DNA of 64,000 bases from Psychrobacillus sp. NEAU-3TGS (GCF_029955155.1 NZ_JAPNOZ010000011.1:434001-498000); one strand, 5' to 3'. Shown: positions 45,748-55,504, counted from the first letter of the stretch. Program-made: numbers and translations. The notes: generated from the sequence alone by a model not told the origin.

Positions 45748-46518
45748 TTATCCAAATCGGCCTGTTACATAATCTTCAGTTCGTTGATCTTGTGGTGTAG
45801 AGAAAATATTATCGGTATCATCATATTCAATAACCTCTCCATTTAAGAAAAATGCTGTTTTATCGGATACTCTTGCTGCTTGCTGCATGTTATGCGTAAC
45901 TATAACAATCGTGTAATCTTTTTTCATATTAGTTATTAGTTCTTCTATTTTTAACGTAGAAATTGGGTCTAATGCCGATGTAGGCTCGTCCATTAATATA
46001 ATATCTGGCTTCATCGCAATAGCACGAGCAATACACACACGTTGCTGCTGTCCGCCTGACAAACCTAGCGCTGATGTTTTAAGACGATCTTGTACTTCAT
46101 CCCAAATAGCTGCACTGCGTAGACTCTCTTCCACAATTTTATTTAATTCTTTTTTATTTTTTATGCCTTGCATTCTTGGTCCGTAGGCAACATTGTCATA
46201 AATACTCATTGGGAATAAATTTGGTTTTTGAAATACCATTCCCACTTTTGTTCGTAGTTTGATCACATCATTCGTTTTATAAATATCTTCGTGGTCAATG
46301 ATGATATCACCTGTAATTTTCACACCATCTATTAAATCATTCATCCGATTTAATGTGCGTAAAAAAGTCGATTTACCACAACCTGAAGGACCGATTAAAG
46401 CAGTTACCTCTTTTTCTAGGATAGCAAGGTCGACTCCAAATAAAGCTTGTTTCTCGCCATAAAATAAATTTAAATCTCTTACATTAATTATCGATGTACC
46501 TTCTTTACGTTGCTCCAT
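45748..46518 (-). CDS. pstB: phosphate ABC transporter ATP-binding protein PstB
   Basis: 256 residues. Walker [41 protein letters not shown], signature [14 protein letters not shown] and Walker [16 protein letters not shown]. The sequence RMNDL after Walker A is PstB-specific. It follows pstA by 83 nt. The start has AAGG 11 nt upstream. Confidence 0.96.
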   Translation of the reverse strand: MEQRKEGTSIINVRDLNLFYGEKQALFGVDLAILEKEVTALIGPSGCGKSTFLRTLNRMNDLIDGVKITGDIIIDHEDIYKTNDVIKLRTKVGMVFQKPNLFPMSIYDNVAYGPRMQGIKNKKELNKIVEESLRSAAIWDEVQDRLKTSALGLSGGQQQRVCIARAIAMKPDIILMDEPTSALDPISTLKIEELITNMKKDYTIVIVTHNMQQAARVSDKTAFFLNGEVIEYDDTDNIFSTPQDQRTEDYVTGRFG

Positions 46519-46601
46519 CTGCTATAATACCTTCCCTACTTGAATTTTTTTGGTCACTAGCACAACATGATCTAAAGACTCAATTATCCTTTAACATACG
46601 C

Positions 46602-47429
46602 TTATTTATTAGTCGCTTTGTTAAATTTTTTCGAGATATACGTTGCTGAAAGATTGATCGCTAAAATTATTACGATTAAGACAATACCAACTGCTGCCGC
46701 AAGCTCAATATCCCCAGACTCTTGTGTTACTAAATAAGAATGAACGGTTAGTGTTCTAGCTGATGATAGAATGCTTTCTGGCATAGCTGCTACTGTCCCA
46801 GCAGTTAAGAATATTGCAGCTGATTCTCCCACAATTCGACCAACAGAAAGGATAATACCGGATAAGATTCCGGGCATAGAACTCGGTAAAATTACTTTAT
46901 ATAATGTTTGTAGCTTTGTTGTTCCAAGCGCTAAGGAACCTTCACGATAGGAACGTGGCACTGTTTTTAATGCTTCCTCTGTGGTTCGAATGATTACTGG
47001 CAATACGATAATCGTTAAGGTTAAGGAAGCTGCTAGTATCGACATTCCTAATTTTAACGTCGTTACAAAGAATACAGCTCCAAACAAACCATAAATGATA
47101 GAAGGAATTCCTGTTAAACTTTCTGTTGCAAAGCGTATGAGTCTAACTAATCGTCCTTGTTTAGCATATTCCTGCAAATAAACAGCTGCTAATATCCCTA
47201 TAGGTGTTGCAATGACTAATGAAATAACGACTGTATATATAGTTGTGATAATCATTGGCCAAATACCACCATCACCAGATGGCGAATAATCTCCAAAGAT
47301 GAAATCAAAGCTTATCAAACCAATTCCTTTGTAAAAGATAAATCCAACGATCATTACGAGGATGGCAACCGATAAGAATGCTGATAACCATAATAGCGCT
47401 CGTAATAAGCTATCTTTGAAATGTCTCAT
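46602..47429 (-). CDS. pstA: phosphate ABC transporter permease PstA
   Basis: 275 residues with six TM helices and the coupling helix segment YREGSLALGTTKLQTLYKVILP. ATG 47429 (MRHFKD) has GGGAGG 8 nt upstream and begins one base after the pstC stop (TAAGATG), so the frame extending to 47450 is unlikely to be used. Confidence 0.94.
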   Translation of the reverse strand: MRHFKDSLLRALLWLSAFLSVAILVMIVGFIFYKGIGLISFDFIFGDYSPSGDGGIWPMIITTIYTVVISLVIATPIGILAAVYLQEYAKQGRLVRLIRFATESLTGIPSIIYGLFGAVFFVTTLKLGMSILAASLTLTIIVLPVIIRTTEEALKTVPRSYREGSLALGTTKLQTLYKVILPSSMPGILSGIILSVGRIVGESAAIFLTAGTVAAMPESILSSARTLTVHSYLVTQESGDIELAAAVGIVLIVIILAINLSATYISKKFNKATNK

Positions 47430-47430
47430 C

Positions 47431-48345
47431 TTAGTTGCCTCCCTTTGCACTTATTTTTGCTAGCACAAAATTCAAAATTAATATAAATGAGAATAAAACA
47501 ATTCCTGTTGCAAATAACATTTCTTGGTGTGTACCAAACGCATAACCCATTTCTAATGCGATGTTTGTCGTTAGTGGACGAACACTGTCCGTTAGGCTGG
47601 TTGGAACGATTAAACTATTTCCGGCTACTAAGATTACTGCCATTGTTTCCCCTATTGCTCGGCCTAAACCTAATACGATTGCTGTCATAATACCTGATTT
47701 GGCTGCTGGTACAATAACTTTAAAGATGGTCCCAATTTGTGATACTCCTAAAGCATACGATCCTTCGCGATATGTTTGGGGTACTGCTCGAATTGCTGTC
47801 TCTGCTACAGTCACAATAGTTGGTAACATCATGATCGCTAACACAAGAATCACAGCTATCAAGCTTTGCCCTTTCACTAGACCAAACGTATTTTGTAAAA
47901 ATGGAACGATGATCGCAAGTCCAAACACACCATATAATACGGATGGGATACCTGCTAGCAATTGAATTGCCGGTGAAATAATTTTGGCTAATCTTTTAGA
48001 GGCAATTTCCGCCAAGAAAATAGCTGTAAATAAGCCAATAGGAACGCCAATAATTAATGCTCCAATTGTTGCAAAAATGGATGCAACAATCATTGGGAAT
48101 ATACCGAATTTATCTTCACTCGGTACCCAGTCAGTACCAAATATAAAGTTTATAAAGCTATAGCCCTCAGCTACAAAAGGATGAGCTCCTTTATAAAATA
48201 CAAATCCAATGATTAACAATAAAGTTATTACGGAGAGAAGTGCACAAATCAAGAAAATCCTTGAAGATAGCTTCTCTAGCATATACTTCCTTTTATTTGC
48301 TTTGCCGATTTCTACGGTTTGCTTGTTAGTTGTTGGGATAGACAC
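47431..48345 (-). CDS. pstC: phosphate ABC transporter permease PstC
   Basis: 304 residues with six TM helices; YREGSYALGVSQIGTIFKVIVP is the EAA-type loop and GAHPFVAEGYSFINFIFGTDW the periplasmic segment typical of PstC. GTG start with GGAGG 6 nt upstream. Follows pstS. Confidence 0.95.
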   Translation of the reverse strand: MSIPTTNKQTVEIGKANKRKYMLEKLSSRIFLICALLSVITLLLIIGFVFYKGAHPFVAEGYSFINFIFGTDWVPSEDKFGIFPMIVASIFATIGALIIGVPIGLFTAIFLAEIASKRLAKIISPAIQLLAGIPSVLYGVFGLAIIVPFLQNTFGLVKGQSLIAVILVLAIMMLPTIVTVAETAIRAVPQTYREGSYALGVSQIGTIFKVIVPAAKSGIMTAIVLGLGRAIGETMAVILVAGNSLIVPTSLTDSVRPLTTNIALEMGYAFGTHQEMLFATGIVLFSFILILNFVLAKISAKGGN

Positions 48346-48402
48346 CTTATACCTCCAAATTTAAGTCAAAAATTATGTTGTTGTCTTCCTTTTAATTGTG
48401 TT

Positions 48403-49245
48403 TTATTTTACTGGGATAGCTCCGGCTTCTTCTGCAATGAGCTGTCCGTCTTCACTTAAGATAAAATCTATAAATCGTTGTCCAGCGTCTGTTAATTGTC
48501 CTTCTTTATAGACAAACAAGAAAGGTCTAGATAAGCTGTATTTTTCTTGCAAAACATTTGCTGCATTCGCTTCTACCCCATTGATATCAATGGTTGAAAT
48601 CGTTTCATCTATATATTCAAATGAAATAAAACCAACAGCATGTTTATTGTTCGCAACGGTTGTTTTAATATTTCCATTCCCACTTGCGATAATGGCGTTT
48701 CTTATTAATTCACCCGAGCTATAGTCAACGATTTCTTGAAATGCGTCACGTGAACCTGACCCATCCTCACGCGAGACAACTACGATTTCCATGTCATCTC
48801 CACCTAGTTCGCTCCAATTCGTTACTTCACCCGTAAAAATCTGTTTAACTTGCTCCATCGTAAGATTTTTCACTTTATTAGTGGGATGAGTCACGACTAC
48901 AATGCCATCGTAAGCAATAATAACTTCATTCAAACCACTTGCTATTTCCTCTTCTTTTAAATCCCGAGAGGACATCCCTATTTCCGACACTCCGCTAATT
49001 GCATTGGTAATTCCGGCAGAAGAACCAATTTGATTTATCTCAATATTTGTATTATCTGTCTCTGAGTATTTCGCTGCTAATTTCTCAGCTAGTGGCCCTA
49101 CAGATGTGGATCCTGAAATAGATACTGTAGCACCGCTCCCACCGTCTGACCCTGTTGAACCATTATCCTCATTTGTACATGCTGATAGGATCGTGAGTAT
49201 AGCAACTATTAATAACGCCATTTTTGTATGTTTCCACTTGATCAT
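48403..49245 (-). CDS. pstS: phosphate-binding lipoprotein PstS
   Basis: 280 residues. Lipobox ILSAC (Cys about 23), a Gly/Ser-rich linker, then ISGSTSVGPLAEKLA, SSAGITNAISG, IAYDGIVVVTHPTN and SREDGSGSRDAFQEI, the phosphate-contacting Thr/Ser and SGSRD residues of PstS. First gene of pstSCAB-phoU. ATG with GGAGG upstream; a Pho box lies 72-110 nt before the start. Confidence 0.95.
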   Translation of the reverse strand: MIKWKHTKMALLIVAILTILSACTNEDNGSTGSDGGSGATVSISGSTSVGPLAEKLAAKYSETDNTNIEINQIGSSAGITNAISGVSEIGMSSRDLKEEEIASGLNEVIIAYDGIVVVTHPTNKVKNLTMEQVKQIFTGEVTNWSELGGDDMEIVVVSREDGSGSRDAFQEIVDYSSGELIRNAIIASGNGNIKTTVANNKHAVGFISFEYIDETISTIDINGVEANAANVLQEKYSLSRPFLFVYKEGQLTDAGQRFIDFILSEDGQLIAEEAGAIPVK

Positions 49246-49316
49246 TTCATACCTCCAAGAAATAGGTTAAAAACTTTCTATGTCGTTTTTTGTCTAATAG
49301 TAGAATAAATGCACAG

Positions 49317-49355
49317 TGTAAATTTTGTACCTGTTATTTGTAAAGGTTTTGTAAA
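49317..49355 (-). promoter_or_regulatory. Pho box (PhoP-binding repeats) upstream of pstS
   Basis: On the minus strand TTTACA occurs at 49355-49350, 49344-49339 and 49322-49317, and GGTACA at 49331-49326. The first two are exactly 11 bp apart and the last 22 bp further, the direct-repeat spacing of Bacillus PhoP sites. Predicts induction under phosphate starvation. Confidence 0.82.
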
Positions 49356-49531
49356 TTTTATTAAAAACAACTTGTTTAATGTTAAATATTTTTAAAATTT
49401 TGTGAACGGTAGATATATTAGGATGAGTTTAAATTTTTCAGATATGAATTTCTATTTATTAACAAAAATTTTAACTATTAAGCTCAACAAGAACAAAAGT
49501 GCTAAATACGATAAAATGGAATAACACACAT

Positions 49532-50113
49532 TATAGGGAAACTGTGCGGTAGCAAGCTCTATTTAGGTGACCACTAGAATTTTCGCTGCAGGGCGGACGT
49601 TTTCCGCGGGCACGACTTCAATCTCCTCGGAGCTCCCGCTCCTGCGGGGCTTTCAGCTCGCGCTGTTCCCGCCGGAGTCGCCGCCCTTTCACTACAATCC
49701 AATAGAGTTTGCTATTTTCTCCATAATAAGACACTAAATTTAATACGATGTTGCATTTTCTATGGGTGAATACCTTTGATTAGTGGAATAAGATAGACTA
49801 TCTAGCGATTGTGATCAATTATTGGGAGCTACCATTGCTTGAATGGCTAATAGCAACTTCCCTATAATTTATACTGTACATAAAATGATTCTAAATATTA
49901 AACTACTTGACAGTTGTAAATAAATTAAATAGCTTTTTTGCATTTAATTATGGATTAGTCAGCAAGTTCTATAGATTGAAGCGCAAGGCGGCGATACCTG
50001 CGGGATCAGCGGGACAGGTGAGACCCCGTAGGAGCGTGCAACGAGGAGGCTCACCGCCTGGAGCGAAAATCAATTGCCTTTGCCGTATCTCTTTACCGCG
50101 CAGTTTACCTATA
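49532..50113. repeat. GC-rich paired-module repeat element, copy C
   Basis: 582 bp between TATAGGGAAACTGTGCGGTA (49532) and CTTTACCGCGCAGTTTACCTATA-like end (to 50113). Same architecture as copies A and B and nearly identical to B through the central spacer. Its right module lacks the roughly 24-bp CGCCCGCCCCGCGG segment present in A and B. It fills most of the gap between pstS and the isoprenoid-synthase gene. Confidence 0.82.
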
Positions 50114-50202
50114 CCTGGATGAAATTAAAGATGCCGTTCCTTATGCTACTTGAAAAAAGTTATCCACCTGTCTAAATCTTCCATAGTTTCCTAACCAATA
50201 AT

Positions 50203-50240
50203 AAAAGCTCGAAAATTCAAAGTTGAATTTTCGAGCTTTT
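50203..50240. terminator. bidirectional terminator
   Basis: A perfect 18-bp stem (50203-50220 with 50223-50240, ending GCTTTT), just after the stop of the isoprenoid-synthase gene. Confidence 0.9.
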
Positions 50241-50257
50241 AACGTTTTACTTTTCTC

Positions 50258-52615
50258 TTAATGATCACGATTTATTATATAGTCCAATAAATGTTTTAAG
50301 AATGGTACATTACGAGGTACTTCTTGCAAAGCTTCCATAGCTAGACAATAATTTTCCCACATCTCTTTTTCTGCATCTTCCTGCCCCAGTATCGATACGA
50401 AAGTAGAATTATTGTTTTCCGCGTCTTGGCCAACTGGTTTTCCGAGTATGCTAGTATCGCCATCTACGTCTAGGAGATCATCCTTTATCTGAAAAGCAAT
50501 ACCTGCATGACGGGCAAATTTTTTAAGAGCATCCATTTCCCCTTCATTTGCCTTTGAAAGAATTGCTGGCATGATCAACGAAGCTTCGAAGCCTATTCCT
50601 GTCTTATAAAAGCACATCATATTCAGCTGCTCCTGTGTCAATTGCTTCCCTTTAGATTCTAAGTCCATCGTTTGCCCTCTACACATATTTGCAGTAGTGT
50701 TGGCTGAATATTTTATGAGTTTTAGTACAGTACTCGAATCGAACTGTTGGAGAGAGGCTTGCTCCTCTACAGCCTTTTGGGTAAGAAATAGACCAGTTAA
50801 TTCAGCAACGGCAACGCTTTGCATCTCATGGAGTGTTCGACGTCCTCTACGTGTGGAAGCATTATCCTGGGATGGAAGATCGTCAAATATTAAGGATGCA
50901 GTATGCATATATTCTAGTGATTTTAATAATGGCTCGATTGCTGATTTATTTAATCCATAAGCGTTTACACCCATTAACCAAGCTAGTATTGGTCTTAAAC
51001 GCTTCCCTTCCCCATCTAGACTATAATTTGCACCATCGATAATTTGGTCTTCCATTATAAATATGTTTTCCTTTTTAGGAATATTTAGCATGTCATTTAT
51101 TTCATGACGTAAGCATTTGATCGTATTTATAAATTCTTCTTTTTCTATTCGTTCATTTTTCAAAATAGTAATCATGTGATCGCGCAGCAGCTTATCGAAG
51201 AAATCTACGTCATCTGCTTTTCGGACCATATTTTGAATAAGCTTATTGAATGTAGGGTCTCCACCAGCAAATATCCCCATCACTTCGTTGTATCTTTTAG
51301 TCCCTACTCGTTCTTTATAACGTTTTAGTCCATTTATAGCTCGGTCCAATATAACCTCACAAGTCTTTCTATCTGAGTTATACACATTATGAATCAAATT
51401 AGAAATAACCGTCCAGTACAGTTCAAATGGATTGATTAGATCCGAACGTGTCTCGTGATATTTCAAATAATAGGTATAGGGAGTTACCGCACCATCCTTC
51501 AAATCATCAAACATATCAGCAAAATCATCCGCAAGCTGATTATAAATGCCATAAAAGAATGTTCGGCTATCCAATTCCTTATCTTCAGAAGCACCGATTA
51601 CTGAACGAACAATTAATCGGGAAGAGGAAGATTTTAATATGACAGGTATATAAAGCTCTTCATTCGTATAATTTGGGTTGGATAAATCCTTTACTCGGTC
51701 TACTTCCTGGGAATGAAAAAACACATAGGATTGCTCAAAAAAACCTATTTTTGTCTCTTGTTGCTGATGGGCACTTATAAAGTCAAAGGCATCTCGAAGT
51801 TCCGAATGAATATACTTCATTAATTCTATATTGTTCCCAATCCACTTACCAAATTCTGGGACAATCCCAGTTGTAAGAGTGGTACGTATTAAATCCGTAT
51901 ATTGTTTTTCTTCTACATCCGATAATATCTTCGCATCGAGAAGATCATCAATAAATGGATAAGTTAGTCCATATGAGTAGCCAAGCCTAATAGCCTTATC
52001 AAGTCTTATAGTACGTTCCTTAGAGCTCGTATCCTCGTTCATCTCTTCTATTTCTTGCATAATTACACCAGCAATTATTTTAATAAGCTTTCTCTGGGCT
52101 TGCTCAGCATCCATCCCTTCAGGAATGTTCTCAGATACGGTCTTTAACTTGTTTAGTACCCAAATCAGTCCCGGTTCAACACCTTCTTTTTGGGCAAGGC
52201 GATACAGTCCTGCCATACTAAATGCCTTGTTTTTATTTTCTGTAGTAAGGTCAATCTTTAAATTATCTACTATGCTTTTGATTCTGTTTAGTGTATCAGG
52301 TGAATCAAGCGATTTGCCTAAATCACGCATAAAAATATAGGAAATGCTTCGATCGAGGTAATTTTCAAGTTTGCCTGTATAATTTAGCCATTGTATATAA
52401 GGATGATACTGACGAGGATCAGGTTTTCTTTTTCCACGTGAAAACAAGGAATAATAATGAATATGATTGCGTTTCCACAATCGAATATCTTCTGTTAAAG
52501 TTGAGACATAAATCTTTTGCTCCACTTGCTCATAAAGTGATTTAAAATAGTGTTCAGCTTTTTGCTCCGCCTGCCGATAGCAAGTATCAGCATTTATTAA
52601 TAATTCCTTGATCAT
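50258..52615 (-). CDS. large two-domain polyprenyl synthetase / putative bifunctional terpene synthase
   Basis: 785 residues. The C-terminal third (about 500-785) is a trans-prenyltransferase: GEGKRLRP (about 535-542), first Asp-rich motif FDDLPSQD (578-584), TRRGRRT, second motif KDDLLDVDGD (about 728-737). The N-terminal 500 residues are helical and carry two more Asp-rich segments, IDDLLD (Asp 223/224/227) and NQLADDFADMFDD (359-371), about 140 residues apart as expected of a second class I isoprenoid-synthase domain. Ordinary prenyl synthases are about 290-330 aa. ATG 52615 has AAGGTG 9 nt upstream. Monocistronic, product unknown. Confidence 0.85.
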   Translation of the reverse strand: MIKELLINADTCYRQAEQKAEHYFKSLYEQVEQKIYVSTLTEDIRLWKRNHIHYYSLFSRGKRKPDPRQYHPYIQWLNYTGKLENYLDRSISYIFMRDLGKSLDSPDTLNRIKSIVDNLKIDLTTENKNKAFSMAGLYRLAQKEGVEPGLIWVLNKLKTVSENIPEGMDAEQAQRKLIKIIAGVIMQEIEEMNEDTSSKERTIRLDKAIRLGYSYGLTYPFIDDLLDAKILSDVEEKQYTDLIRTTLTTGIVPEFGKWIGNNIELMKYIHSELRDAFDFISAHQQQETKIGFFEQSYVFFHSQEVDRVKDLSNPNYTNEELYIPVILKSSSSRLIVRSVIGASEDKELDSRTFFYGIYNQLADDFADMFDDLKDGAVTPYTYYLKYHETRSDLINPFELYWTVISNLIHNVYNSDRKTCEVILDRAINGLKRYKERVGTKRYNEVMGIFAGGDPTFNKLIQNMVRKADDVDFFDKLLRDHMITILKNERIEKEEFINTIKCLRHEINDMLNIPKKENIFIMEDQIIDGANYSLDGEGKRLRPILAWLMGVNAYGLNKSAIEPLLKSLEYMHTASLIFDDLPSQDNASTRRGRRTLHEMQSVAVAELTGLFLTQKAVEEQASLQQFDSSTVLKLIKYSANTTANMCRGQTMDLESKGKQLTQEQLNMMCFYKTGIGFEASLIMPAILSKANEGEMDALKKFARHAGIAFQIKDDLLDVDGDTSILGKPVGQDAENNNSTFVSILGQEDAEKEMWENYCLAMEALQEVPRNVPFLKHLLDYIINRDH

Positions 52616-52781
52616 TCCACAACACACCTTCACTTTATGTTCTCACTTAACTATCACGAAAAATAGTTGCTAATTAACAATCTATTCTTTTAAGAATCTC
52701 AGAATTCCTTTTTTATATATAAAAATGCAAGGCCTGACTCCATTTCAATAGAATCAAGCCCTTATCATTTATTATTTCAAC

Positions 52782-53843
52782 TTAAGACTTTCTTTGCTCT
52801 TCTGCTTCCCATCGCTCTATTTCACTTCGAACTAACGGTGCCACTTCTTTCCCAAGAAGTTCGATTGCTTTTAAAACTTCATGATGAGGCATTGATCCTA
52901 CCGGTACATGAAGCATAAAGCGTGTGATACCCACGTTCTTACGAAGAAAAATAATTTTTTCAGCGACCGTTTGCGCATCTCCTACATATAAAGCTCCTTC
53001 TAGGCTACGGGCATTATCAAACGTCGCACGAGTATAAGGACCCCATCCGCGTTCTCTACCTAAAACATTCATAGCAGCTTGGGTCGATGGGAAAAATTTA
53101 TCTGCTGCACTTTCGGTACTTTCTCCAACGAATCCATGTGAGTGCGACGCAACCGTCAGCTTTGAAACGTCGTGTCCTGCCTGCTCCGCCGCATTCTTAT
53201 AAAGTTGCACAAGTGGTGCGAACTGAAGTGGACTACCACCTATAATAGCTAGAACTAGCGGTAATCCTAGAACACCCGCACGAACAACAGATTGTGGAGT
53301 TCCACCACTAGCAATCCAAACCGGTAGAGGATTCTGTACAGGTCGTGGATACACGCCTCGATTTTGAATCGGCGCTCGATGCTCTCCGCTCCAAGTAATC
53401 ATTTCTGAATCTCGTATTTTCAACAATAAATCTAGCTTCTCATTGTATAATTCATCATAATCTTTTAAATCATACCCAAACAGAGGAAAAGATTCGATAA
53501 AAGAGCCACGTCCAGCCATAATCTCTGCACGACCATTGGAAATCGCATCTAACGTCGCAAATTCTTGGAATACTCGCACTGGATCGTCCGAGGACAAAAC
53601 TGTTACCGCACTTGTCAATCTAATACGGCTTGTTTGAGATGCTGCTGCAGCTAGTATGACGGCAGGCGCAGAAGCAGCGTAATCTTTCCGATGATGTTCA
53701 CCCACACCAAATACATCTAATCCAACTTGATCGGCCAATACAATTTCCTCTACTACTTCGCGAATACGTTCGGCATGACTAGATACTTTTCCTGTTTCCA
53801 CATCTGACGTCGTTTCTACAAATGTTGTAATTCCGATTTCCAT
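52782..53843 (-). CDS. LLM-class flavin-dependent oxidoreductase
   Basis: 353 residues, luciferase-like TIM barrel: FGVGEHHRKDYAASAP (with the EHH segment typical of the F420/FMN group), AVTVLSSDDPVRVFQEFA, NGRAEIMAGRGSF and IASGGTPQSVVRAG. It uses a reduced flavin; substrate unknown. It follows the TetR gene by 23 nt, so the TetR protein likely controls it. ATG with GGGAGA upstream. Confidence 0.9.
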   Translation of the reverse strand: MEIGITTFVETTSDVETGKVSSHAERIREVVEEIVLADQVGLDVFGVGEHHRKDYAASAPAVILAAAASQTSRIRLTSAVTVLSSDDPVRVFQEFATLDAISNGRAEIMAGRGSFIESFPLFGYDLKDYDELYNEKLDLLLKIRDSEMITWSGEHRAPIQNRGVYPRPVQNPLPVWIASGGTPQSVVRAGVLGLPLVLAIIGGSPLQFAPLVQLYKNAAEQAGHDVSKLTVASHSHGFVGESTESAADKFFPSTQAAMNVLGRERGWGPYTRATFDNARSLEGALYVGDAQTVAEKIIFLRKNVGITRFMLHVPVGSMPHHEVLKAIELLGKEVAPLVRSEIERWEAEEQRKS

Positions 53844-53866
53844 ATGACTTCTCTCCCTTTTACTTA

Positions 53867-54457
53867 CTAATCTTTCACATAAAAAATATCGGTTCCAGTA
53901 ATCATCAAAGCAATGATCTGCTCTGCCATATATACTGGGGATTCTTGAAAACCATCTTCAATCCAACGTAAAATAACTGCTGCTACCCCATTGGCTCTAT
54001 AAACGTACAACCATTTTTGTTCCAATTTAGTCTCTTCAGAAAACTCATATTGATACTCTGCTAAAAATAGCTTTTCAATTTGTTTCGCTAGCTTATACCG
54101 AAAATCTAAATGTATATTTTCACTAAGCAACGTATGAAAGAGTTCTTGGTTGTTCTTAAAATAATGAAATAAAGTAATGTTCTCTGCCTTCATTTCTCTC
54201 ATATTCACTTTATCATGATTCTTATATGGTTTACGAATATGCCGCGTCATTTCTTCTAAAGTATCTTGAATAATCTCATCAAGTAATTCTTCCTTTGAGG
54301 CATAATGTGAATAAAATGTTCCTCGATTGTAATTAGCATCTTTTACAATTTCCGAGACAGTAATTTGAAGAAAATCCTTATCCTTTAATAATTTCACTAA
54401 CGTTTCTTTCAGAGCTGTTTTGGAACGTTGTACACGCTTGTCTACGTATTCATGCAT
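53867..54457 (-). CDS. TetR-family transcriptional regulator
   Basis: 196 residues. HTH about residues 20-45 with ITVSEIVKDANYNRGTFYSHYASKEELL, then a ligand-binding domain with FELLHTLL-like ELFHTLLSENIHLDFRY (TetR_C_7/DhaS-like). ATG 54457 has GGGAG 8 nt upstream. Divergent from the SDR gene and cotranscribed with the LLM oxidoreductase; a palindrome lies between the divergent starts. Confidence 0.9.
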   Translation of the reverse strand: MHEYVDKRVQRSKTALKETLVKLLKDKDFLQITVSEIVKDANYNRGTFYSHYASKEELLDEIIQDTLEEMTRHIRKPYKNHDKVNMREMKAENITLFHYFKNNQELFHTLLSENIHLDFRYKLAKQIEKLFLAEYQYEFSEETKLEQKWLYVYRANGVAAVILRWIEDGFQESPVYMAEQIIALMITGTDIFYVKD

Positions 54458-54508
54458 ACCTTTTACTCCCAATGATTATTTAAATTTTATCGTACAAATT
54501 CAGACAGT

Positions 54509-54526
54509 TTGTTCAATATTGCACAA
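54509..54526. promoter_or_regulatory. candidate TetR operator
   Basis: TTGTTCAATATTGCACAA is an 18-bp inverted repeat with one mismatched pair (TTGTnCAATATTGnACAA), centred in the 154-bp gap between the divergent TetR and SDR genes. Confidence 0.6.
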
Positions 54527-54541
54527 TGCGATAACTGCTGT

Positions 54542-54570
54542 TTATTGTTTATTCTATTTTAAGATATACA
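54542..54570 (+). promoter_or_regulatory. candidate promoter of the SDR gene
   Basis: TTATTG (54542-54547), 17-nt spacer, TATACA (54565-54570), 41 nt before the SDR start. The candidate operator lies just upstream. Confidence 0.5.
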
Positions 54571-54611
54571 ATGAACTTATAACACAAATATGTATTATAG
54601 GAGGAATAAAT

Positions 54612-55382
54612 ATGACATTTCCAGTATTAGAAGGTAAAGTTGCTATTATCACAGGTGCTGCAATGGGAATGGGGAAAGCAACTGCTAAATTGTTTGCAGA
54701 AGCAAAGGCAAAAGTAGTTGTAGCCGACTTTAACGAAGAAAAAGGTCGCGAAGTTGTAGAAGAGATTAAAGCAAATGGTGGAGAAGCTACCTTCGTTAAA
54801 GTAGATATTTCAAACTCTGAATTAGTACAAAATATGATTAAAGAAACAGTTGCAACATATGGACGTTTAGATGTAGCTGTAAACAATGCTGCGCTTACAC
54901 CAGATGACAAATTAGCCGCTGAGTTTGATGAAGATTACTTCAATAAATTAATTTCAATCGATTTAACTGGTACTGCACTCTGCTTAAAATATGAGTTACA
55001 GCAAATGCTTGCACAAGGTGAAGGCGGATCGATTATTAATATTTCATCTGTGAGTGGCTTCCGCCCGCAACCTAAAAACATTGCATACGTTGCAGCGAAA
55101 CATGCAGTTGTTGGTATGACGAAAGTAGCTGCAATGGAAAATGGTCCACATAAGATTCGTGTTAACTCTGTTGCTCCAGGCGCAATTGATACACCAATGC
55201 TTCGAGGAGCATTAGAACAATTTGGTTTTACGGAAGAAGATTATGCTCCACAACTTAGCTTATTAAATCGTTTTGGACAACCAGAGGAAATTGCGCAAGC
55301 GTCTCTATGGTTAGCTTCCGATGCATCCAGTTATGTGACAGGTACTACTATTCACGCAGATGCAGGATATACATCTCGCTAA
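54612..55382 (+). CDS. short-chain dehydrogenase/reductase (SDR)
   Basis: 256 residues, classical SDR: cofactor loop TGAAMGMGKA, NNAA, catalytic Ser in SSVSGF, Y-x-x-x-K as YVAAK, and PGAIDTPM. Asp in VVADFNEE suggests NAD(H). The longest frame runs from 54420 but overlaps the divergent TetR gene; ATG 54612 has AGGAGG 7 nt upstream. Probably regulated by the adjacent TetR protein. Substrate unknown. Confidence 0.92.
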   Translation: MTFPVLEGKVAIITGAAMGMGKATAKLFAEAKAKVVVADFNEEKGREVVEEIKANGGEATFVKVDISNSELVQNMIKETVATYGRLDVAVNNAALTPDDKLAAEFDEDYFNKLISIDLTGTALCLKYELQQMLAQGEGGSIINISSVSGFRPQPKNIAYVAAKHAVVGMTKVAAMENGPHKIRVNSVAPGAIDTPMLRGALEQFGFTEEDYAPQLSLLNRFGQPEEIAQASLWLASDASSYVTGTTIHADAGYTSR

Positions 55383-55404
55383 TAATACAGTATTAAATGA
55401 GAGT

Positions 55405-55448
55405 AACCCCGATTGTTAGTTTCACGACTAGCAATCGGGGTTATTTTA
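55405..55448 (+). terminator. intrinsic terminator after the SDR gene
   Basis: A 16-bp stem (55405-55420 with 55427-55442, one G-T pair) followed by ATTTTA. Confidence 0.9.
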
Positions 55449-55504
55449 GGGTGAATATTCAATTACTGTTTTATATGAGTCGCTCATCGAACGAAATGTA
55501 AATA

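Noticed and set aside
54420-54611. N-terminal extension of the SDR protein
   Set aside because: It overlaps the divergent TetR gene and the promoter region; a perfect ribosome site precedes ATG 54612.
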